From Spinacia oleracea (lineage: Eukaryota; Streptophyta; Magnoliopsida; Caryophyllales; Amaranthaceae), in the NCBI RefSeq assembly GCF_020520425.1, contig NC_079491.1:39732027-39796026 (forward strand): a stretch of DNA of 64,000 nucleotides, written 5' to 3'. Positions 58,112 to 64,000 of the stretch are shown here, one piece after another. The notes below the pieces were generated by a model. The model searched no databases, was not told the origin of the DNA, and saw only the letters and a program-made list of their open reading frames with translations. Made by a program: the position numbers and the translations under genes. Within the stretch, counting starts at the first letter, position 1. Each line of letters starts with the position of its first letter.

Positions 58112-61100
58112 ATCCCCCACTAAAGATAGAAAAAGAAATGATGAAAAGAAGATGAATTTTTGGGCATAAGAGGAGCTTAATACATAACATTTGGTGTTAC
58201 ATAAAGTAAATTGAAACCAAATGATTAGTGAAGTGGAACTATGACTCACAAACCCAAGGGTGGATGAACCTTGAAACCCTCAAGTTCTTGATCGAAGAGT
58301 GGACTAACCTTGAAACTCTAAGATTTAAGCCACGCCCCCACAACACATACCTTACTCCCAAGATCATGCGGACTCCGCAAAGTGTACGCGTTTTAAGCCA
58401 TGCGTTTACCTTAGTTCTCATGGAAGCTCTAGGAAACCGCCCAAGTTTCCATAGAAGATGGCGAGTCTTCACAACCATGTAGGTGAATCTTCAAGTGCTT
58501 CTCAAAATAGCACTTAGTCAATAGGGTTAAAATATGTTCACTTGTAGTGAACCATCAAGAGCTACCTCGTAGCTATATCAACCCCCACAAGACCATAGAT
58601 TCATTAAGAACATAATATAATGTTCAACCTCTCAAATAATTTTAGTTGGTGAATCCACAAGTTGAATGCGTCCATTTCAATATGTTAGATTCATTAAGAG
58701 TTTATACAACTCAACCCTCATACAAACGGTGGTTCTCTTTAAAGTGCATCTCTACTAGCACCTTACCATTAAGAGTTCAAAGACTCAACCTCATCAAAGC
58801 TTTACAACACATGTCATAGGGATAAACAAGTAATGCTTGTTAATTTACTCAAATGGGCATAAAGCCTATCCCCCTCGACATTTCAATCTTCAAGGATCAT
58901 CATAAGTCCCAATTAAATATTCTTACCATAGTGCGTACCTTGCATTTCAATTTTCGTTAGAAATATAACCACAAGCAAGGATAATATATGATTACTCAAA
59001 AGCACACATGGTTTAGAAATCATAAAACAATTTGTTCTTGGTTAAACAAATTAAAATTGATGAGACACTTTTGTATAACTCTCTTTTACAAAAATTAAAG
59101 TATGATCCTCAAGATCAACATAGCATCTCTTAGTGAAAGTATTTCATCAATATCAACCTCTATAATTCGCATCGAAAACTTCAAAGTAACATACCTTGAA
59201 AATAATGCAAATGAAGACCGCTATACCTTATCCATGGTACTTTGGAAAAATGAAGTAAACTCACGTTCACTATAAAACTTGTGAAAATAAAACCAAGTCA
59301 ATTATTTCACAGAAACTTCACAAATACTTGCTATGTCAAAATACCAACAATACATATCATTATCATAGTGGAAAACATATTAGCATACACTACCTAAATA
59401 ACGTTTTAGGTCCTTTTAAAGGTTAGTGCTAAATAGTACATTCCACACACCCACAAATGATATGATTTTATATTTCACAAAACTTCTCGAAAAAATTTAA
59501 GAAAATGGCTTACTATGAAAACCAAAAATTTGTTTTCATATATTACTCAAAACCATTTAATTAAATAATACTTTCAACTTTCAAGGGAGAAGACTTGGAA
59601 TTCAATGAAGGTTTGAAACTCAATATTCAACATGTGATGTAAAACTAATTTGAGCACATCACCAACATATAGAGAAAAACAACCAAATATATTATCACCT
59701 TGGAAAACTAAGAATTGAAATTCTCCACACAAGTCATTACTCAAAAAACTACGAGAATTAAAATTCTACACAATCAATATGCATCAAGATATTGATAAGG
59801 TACAAGTACCATTACAAAGGTGATAACCTCAATACAAATAATGAATTCCATAAACACATAATTCTTATCCTCAAACATGGGAAATCACAACTCATGGTTT
59901 TACCACTTAGAACAATCACTTTACATACCTTTGGTAAAAAGAGCATGCAATATAGAAATGAAAGCCAAATCGCCAAAAATCTAAGTGACATAAAACTTGT
60001 TCCCAAAATAATAAGAATCACAAAATGTCAATCCCTTAATTTGATAAGGTTCTCCCAAAAATCAAGTACGACCTTGAAACTCCTAATAACCATCCGGTGA
60101 ATAGTCAACAAAACCTTTCAAGAAAACATCTAGATATTCACATTCCTTAGGTAGGTTGCGAAACTCTTAAGTAAGCTTAACTTACTCCTAATAGTCCCCT
60201 CTCAAAGGTTAACGAAAAAAAGTCTCCATTGACAAATCACGGAATTAAGGTCTTACTCATAGGAATTGAAAACACAACACAAATTCAAGGAATACATAAA
60301 AACGTCTTTTAGCATAATTAACGGGCAATCCTCATGCTTTGAAAACTCTAACTTCAAGTCTCTTCTAAATTCAACTTGTTCACTACTAGCAAAATAATTA
60401 GAAGAAAATAGAACAATCAAGCAAGAGACACTTTAATCCCAACGTGCATAGCCAAACAATTAAATTCATCATGCACAAACATGCTAAAAGAAAATTACTA
60501 TTAAAATGAGACTACTCAAATAAAATACATACCAAGACTCATCAATAAGAGGACACCCAAAAAGTCATGGGTTTAAACGCAAAATAAAATGAGTACCCTC
60601 AAAAAATACAATGACCGAGAAAACTAGTCCAACATTGAAATATTAGGCACTTCCCACATAGAGGACTTAAAGTCTCAATTGCATGACGCCTAAATTTAAA
60701 ACTTCGGAAACGAGGACTTGGAGTTACAATCACTTTCCAAAAAACAACGGGGTCTAAAGGTTTCCCAAGAGAAACTCTCAAGATACATGAGCATACAAAA
60801 TACAACCCCCACATGGAAATAATAAGCCCAAAAATTAAGATCATAAAATGATCACTCAACAAGGTTAAACTATGAGAAATACCACAATAAAATTATGTAC
60901 TCAACAATTCCCATAAAACCATTTAAGATCAATCAACCCTTAAAACTCAAGTCTCAAAACTTTTGGCCAACTTTAATGAAATTCCAACACCAACACAAAA
61001 TGAGAATAAAACGTTTATTTAGTCTCAACCATAGAAAACTCATTAAACAACACCATACCAATCATGACAAGATTAATGGTCCAATTTCCAAAAGAGTAGT

Positions 61101-62265
61101 GACTCGAATAGTCAGGTATACATACAAGGAAAATATTATACGTAAAAACTCACTCAACATATTCCAAGGAAAAGGGTTTAACATAGTTTGCTTCCACAAA
61201 CTCAAACACTTATGTTCTAGGAGGTCATCACAAGCTTATGATAACTTGCTCCAATGGGTACACAAAAAACTCCAAGGAATTAATTATGCATATTTCCAAC
61301 AATGCATAAGAAACCATTAACTATGAAGTTACATACCCAATATTCATGGTAATAAACAAGAACTTGGAATCATACACACCAATATTACTATGACAAGTTA
61401 GTGCTTGAAATGACAACGTACAAGGCTAATAATCTAATCACCATTAGAATAAAACTACTTACTAAAGACCCTTAAATTAGTAAAGCAAGTACACAAAGTC
61501 ACAAGCCCAAAATTCCTCTACCAAGGAAAATATGACAATGCACAAATAATTTACATTAGTCTTTAAAATACTAAAAACATAACTCGTATAAAACCAAGGT
61601 CTCCTCATGAAATTAAACATGCATGAAACCAAAGTAAACTATAGAGTGCAATAACATGTTCATACATCATAAATAATTCAGATACTCTACTTTCTAGTAA
61701 TCATTCCAACAAACATCATTTGACAATATAAAAATCAATTTTAATATTGTCATCTTCACAAAATATAATTTGTTGAAATGGCTATTAGAAATGAACATGT
61801 TAGAATAATATCTTATTAAAAGAAGTAGTTTAGAATGAACCTCCCTTGATATTAATCAAGTATGTGTATTGTGAGACACTCTAAAATCTTCAATGAATCC
61901 TCCATCACGATATCATGACCACCATTCATCAATCATCTTCTCCAAGATATTACTTTTGACTTTTTTTATCCAAAAAAATCAGGTTTGTTGTGTTATATGT
62001 AACTGGAGATCAAGATCATCAATTGACAATCCGACCGTTGAAAATCAAGCCCAAGATGTCCTGGACATTGTGTAAATTTTCAGGACGACCACGGATGACC
62101 CTCGATCGGGGTCAATCTTTGAGACTGCTCCCAGAAAAACGTGAATGAAAAATATATTTGGAAACCCTCTAAATTCCCTTTATCTTTCACTCAAACTCAC
62201 TAATATAAATTTCCTCACAAATTATAAGAAGTATTTAGCCATTGAAATAAATCTCGTTTTCAAAT
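58112..62265 (-). other. Interior of the LARD-like element, no gene found
   Basis: AT-rich and without long or domain-bearing frames on either strand. The first bases form the polypurine tract (minus strand). Confidence 0.7.
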
Positions 62266-63174
62266 TGTTGTAATAATTGGGTTTTCAAGGTAAAATACTA
62301 GAATAAGAATAAGAATGTGTTTAGGAAATCGTTGCGCCGTGGTAACCAAACCACTGCCTTGAAAACGAGATTCGGTGCAACCGGGGTGCACAATTGTATT
62401 CACCGATTCGTTCCCTAAGGTTTACACAACCCTCATCACACAAAGGCACCTTTGGGTGATGAGATGGAGCCACATAAACTTATGCCCAAAAGAAGGAAAG
62501 GAGAGGAGAGGAGAGAAATAGATGACAAGAGTGAACCTTTCTTATGTTCGATTTTCAAGAATGAAAGAACTTATATATATAATATTCCAATCAAGAAGAG
62601 AAGGAAACTCTAAGGTTTTGGGAAAACCAACCACCAAAAGAAGTCCAAAGATCTAAAGAGATCAATGACCATAAAGAATAATAAAATCACTCATAATCAT
62701 GAGAGATTTAATTATCTCCATAAACATGGATAATAACCACAAAGAATAATTCATCAAAATCAGAAAAATGAAGGTTACATATGACTTAGTGGAGGAGTCG
62801 AAACAACCAAAGGAAGCCAAAGGATTCAAAGGAATCCAATGACCATCATCAATAGACTTAAGTATGATTATGAAGAGTTTAAATAACCTCCTTAATCAAG
62901 GGGATCATCAAACAACTTAACTCAACATAATTGGAACAATTAAGTCACTCAAAATATCAACAAAAAGGTTGTTTACAAAAGGAATCCCAAGGAAGCAAAA
63001 CTAACGTCCAAAAAACGTCTTTTTGCATTTTGCCCGATCCACCGCCCGATCGGGCGACAACCGCCCGGTGGGGCGAATTACTCGCCCACTTTTTTCTTTG
63101 AACGCGCGCCCGATCGGGCACAATCCGCCCGATGACCATCGGGCGAACTACTTTTTCAAGCTTTACTTCCAACA
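62266..63174 (-). repeat. Right LTR of the LARD-like element
   Basis: 909 bp, uninterrupted; shows the empty target of the nested insertion. Followed by TCTTT. Confidence 0.9.
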
Positions 63175-63802
63175 TCTTTTGCTTGTATGTTTGTATCTTG
63201 AATTTGACTGATGCTTTGTTTGCTTTTTGAAAGATTTGGATGTACGAGCACTTCCCGACTTTGGCGCCGGTTCGTACTAGGGATGCGGCTTACCCGTATG
63301 CTGCCTCTTGGATAGGAGCGGTGCACAGGAGGGTGCGTAGGAGGGTGCCTCTGGCGACCTCCCGCAGAACTTTGCGGGTATTACATGTTGATGAGGTAAA
63401 CATTTGTACTGTTTTGCCCTTTTGTATTTGTACTTGTATAGTTGCCTGAGTTATCTGCTCTGTAGGTGATTTGACATCCTTTTGTTGGTGCGCCTATACC
63501 TGTTCCGACTACTCGCGCCCTCTTCTTGTCTGGACGACGGGTCTTGCTCCCGGGGGTGTATCGCCACATGTGGTATTTGGGGAAGCGAGTGTCCCTTAAG
63601 CAAAGCACGGGGGACAGGCTTGTCCCCAAGGACCCACCGAAGTCCATGTTGGCGCCAGATGAAGAGCTTTCCCAGCTCTATTTGAATGCGAGGGGTGATG
63701 CTGTTTCTCCCCTAGAGTAACTTTGTAGATAGGAGGGGTCGCTATGAGGACTTCTTGAAGAGGCTTGCTCCACCAGTACGCTTCGTACTGCCGGTGAGCT
63801 TT

Positions 63803-63877
63803 TGAATTTTGAATCTTGTATTCTTGTATTCTTGTATTCTTGTATTCTTTTATTCTTATATTCTTGTATTCTTGAAT
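63803..63877. repeat. TATTCTTG microsatellite in a PMD intron
   Basis: About eight imperfect copies of an 8-9 bp unit (TTGTATTC/TTATTC) between a GTGAGC donor (63794) and a TTTGTAG acceptor (63897). Confidence 0.75.
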
Positions 63878-64000
63878 CATTGTATGAATGTTTGTAGGAG
63901 GAGGAGGTCGACCCCGAGGATATTCCCTATGCTGATAGGGTCATCCTCTATGAGAACTCGAATGGGGAGCAGGTGGAGGTGACCTGTCCCTATAGCTTCT

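Larger units (their letters stand above)
54287..63174 (-). mobile_element. Non-coding LTR element (LARD-like)
   Basis: Direct repeats TGTTNTAATAATTGGG...CCAACA at 54287-58111 (split by a nested insert) and 62266-63174. On the minus strand a purine tract TAGTGGGGGAT (58112-58122) adjoins the left LTR, and a TATA run (54591-54606) lies inside, so it is read leftward. Target duplication TCTTG/TCTTT (one mismatch). The 4.15-kb interior has no supportable protein, hence a large retrotransposon derivative that depends on a helper. No clear PBS was recognised. Confidence 0.85.
53313..64000 (+). pseudogene. Plant mobile domain (PMD) gene, antisense within the Tat/Ogre-like element, interrupted
   Basis: Exons 53313-53525, 53593-54255, 63234-63395, 63466-63793 and 63898 to the edge, with GT-AG introns. 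Exon 2 has DPLRTFWYLKDLHD, EIWLQTSLFDFW, ITITPLEFAMITGLPF and RVWLFLLAL, the order known in the aminotransferase-like plant mobile domain. Exons 3-4 add IWMYEHFPTLAP, SGRRVLLPG and MWYLG. The domain occurs in retrotransposons, MULE transposons and host MAIN/MAIL proteins. Lesions: TGA at 53484, TGA at 63472 and a frameshift near 63717. A non-coding LTR element occupies the second intron. Upstream lie a TATA box and a repeat-filled putative 5' UTR intron. The gene runs off the window. The copy is inactive as read. Confidence 0.75.

Noticed and set aside
60895..61320. 141-codon plus-strand frame in the LARD-like interior
   Set aside because: Lys/Ile/Asn-rich, no domain, and opposite to the element's orientation.
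1..64000. tRNA or rRNA genes
   Set aside because: No cloverleaf or rRNA sequence was recognised; the only tRNA-related stretches are retrotransposon primer-binding sites.

Overview
The window is plant nuclear DNA. It holds one multi-exon gene for a plant-specific 5-methylcytosine DNA glycosylase of the ROS1/DEMETER family, many spliced genes with GT-AG introns, and dense nested plant transposable elements (Ty3/gypsy, Ty1/copia, LINE, Stowaway, MULE, hAT, CACTA and Helitron types). The repeat style (long GC-blocked LTRs, Tat/Ogre-like and gag-only elements) suggests a eudicot, perhaps Caryophyllales/Amaranthaceae. That species guess is inference only. Roughly three quarters of the window is mobile DNA.

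Left part (1-15.6 kb): the 5' end of a long LTR in minus orientation (1-1935) abuts a CACTA end (to 2198). A Tat-type Ty3/gypsy 5' LTR with PBS and a broken gag (2965-4693) follows. It is split by a complete 6.17-kb gag-only LTR element in minus orientation (4694-10861, LTRs of 1507 bp, TSD ACGTC). A 5'-truncated L1-type LINE with an uninterrupted RT/RNase H frame lies at 11858-15588.

Gene island (about 16-36.3 kb): a Stowaway-like MITE lies about 0.5 kb upstream of the ROS1-like gene (CDS 18620-28587, 19 coding exons, 1957 codons, all splice phases consistent). A convergent small gene of unknown function can be modelled on the minus strand (31223 down to 28695), with a degenerate ~130-bp tandem repeat in its first intron. 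Upstream of it are three Stowaway MITEs inserted one inside the other (31478-32456) and a 444-bp MULE-type fold-back element with a perfect 9-bp TSD. A Helitron-like 5' end (33011) then precedes an intact ten-exon RPA70-like gene (33856-36261).

Right part (36.4-64 kb): a complete, coding-intact 10.5-kb copia element (36462-46973, TSD CGGGC) sits inside the leader of an older copy of its own family. The older copy's gag is cut at 48863 by a Tat/Ogre-like element in minus orientation that runs off the right edge. On the opposite strand this element carries an intron-containing plant mobile domain (PMD) gene with its own TATA box. The PMD gene has been hit by a hAT element upstream (52173-53165, 8-bp TSD) and, in an intron, by a non-coding LTR element (54287-63174). 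One LTR of that element holds a 2.88-kb solo-LTR-like insertion with TSD TTAAA.

Nothing here forms an operon-like pathway. The main functional theme is a DNA demethylase gene embedded in transposons, the substrates whose methylation it would remove. LTR pairs of two full-length elements differ by under 1 percent by eye, so transposition in this region is recent.
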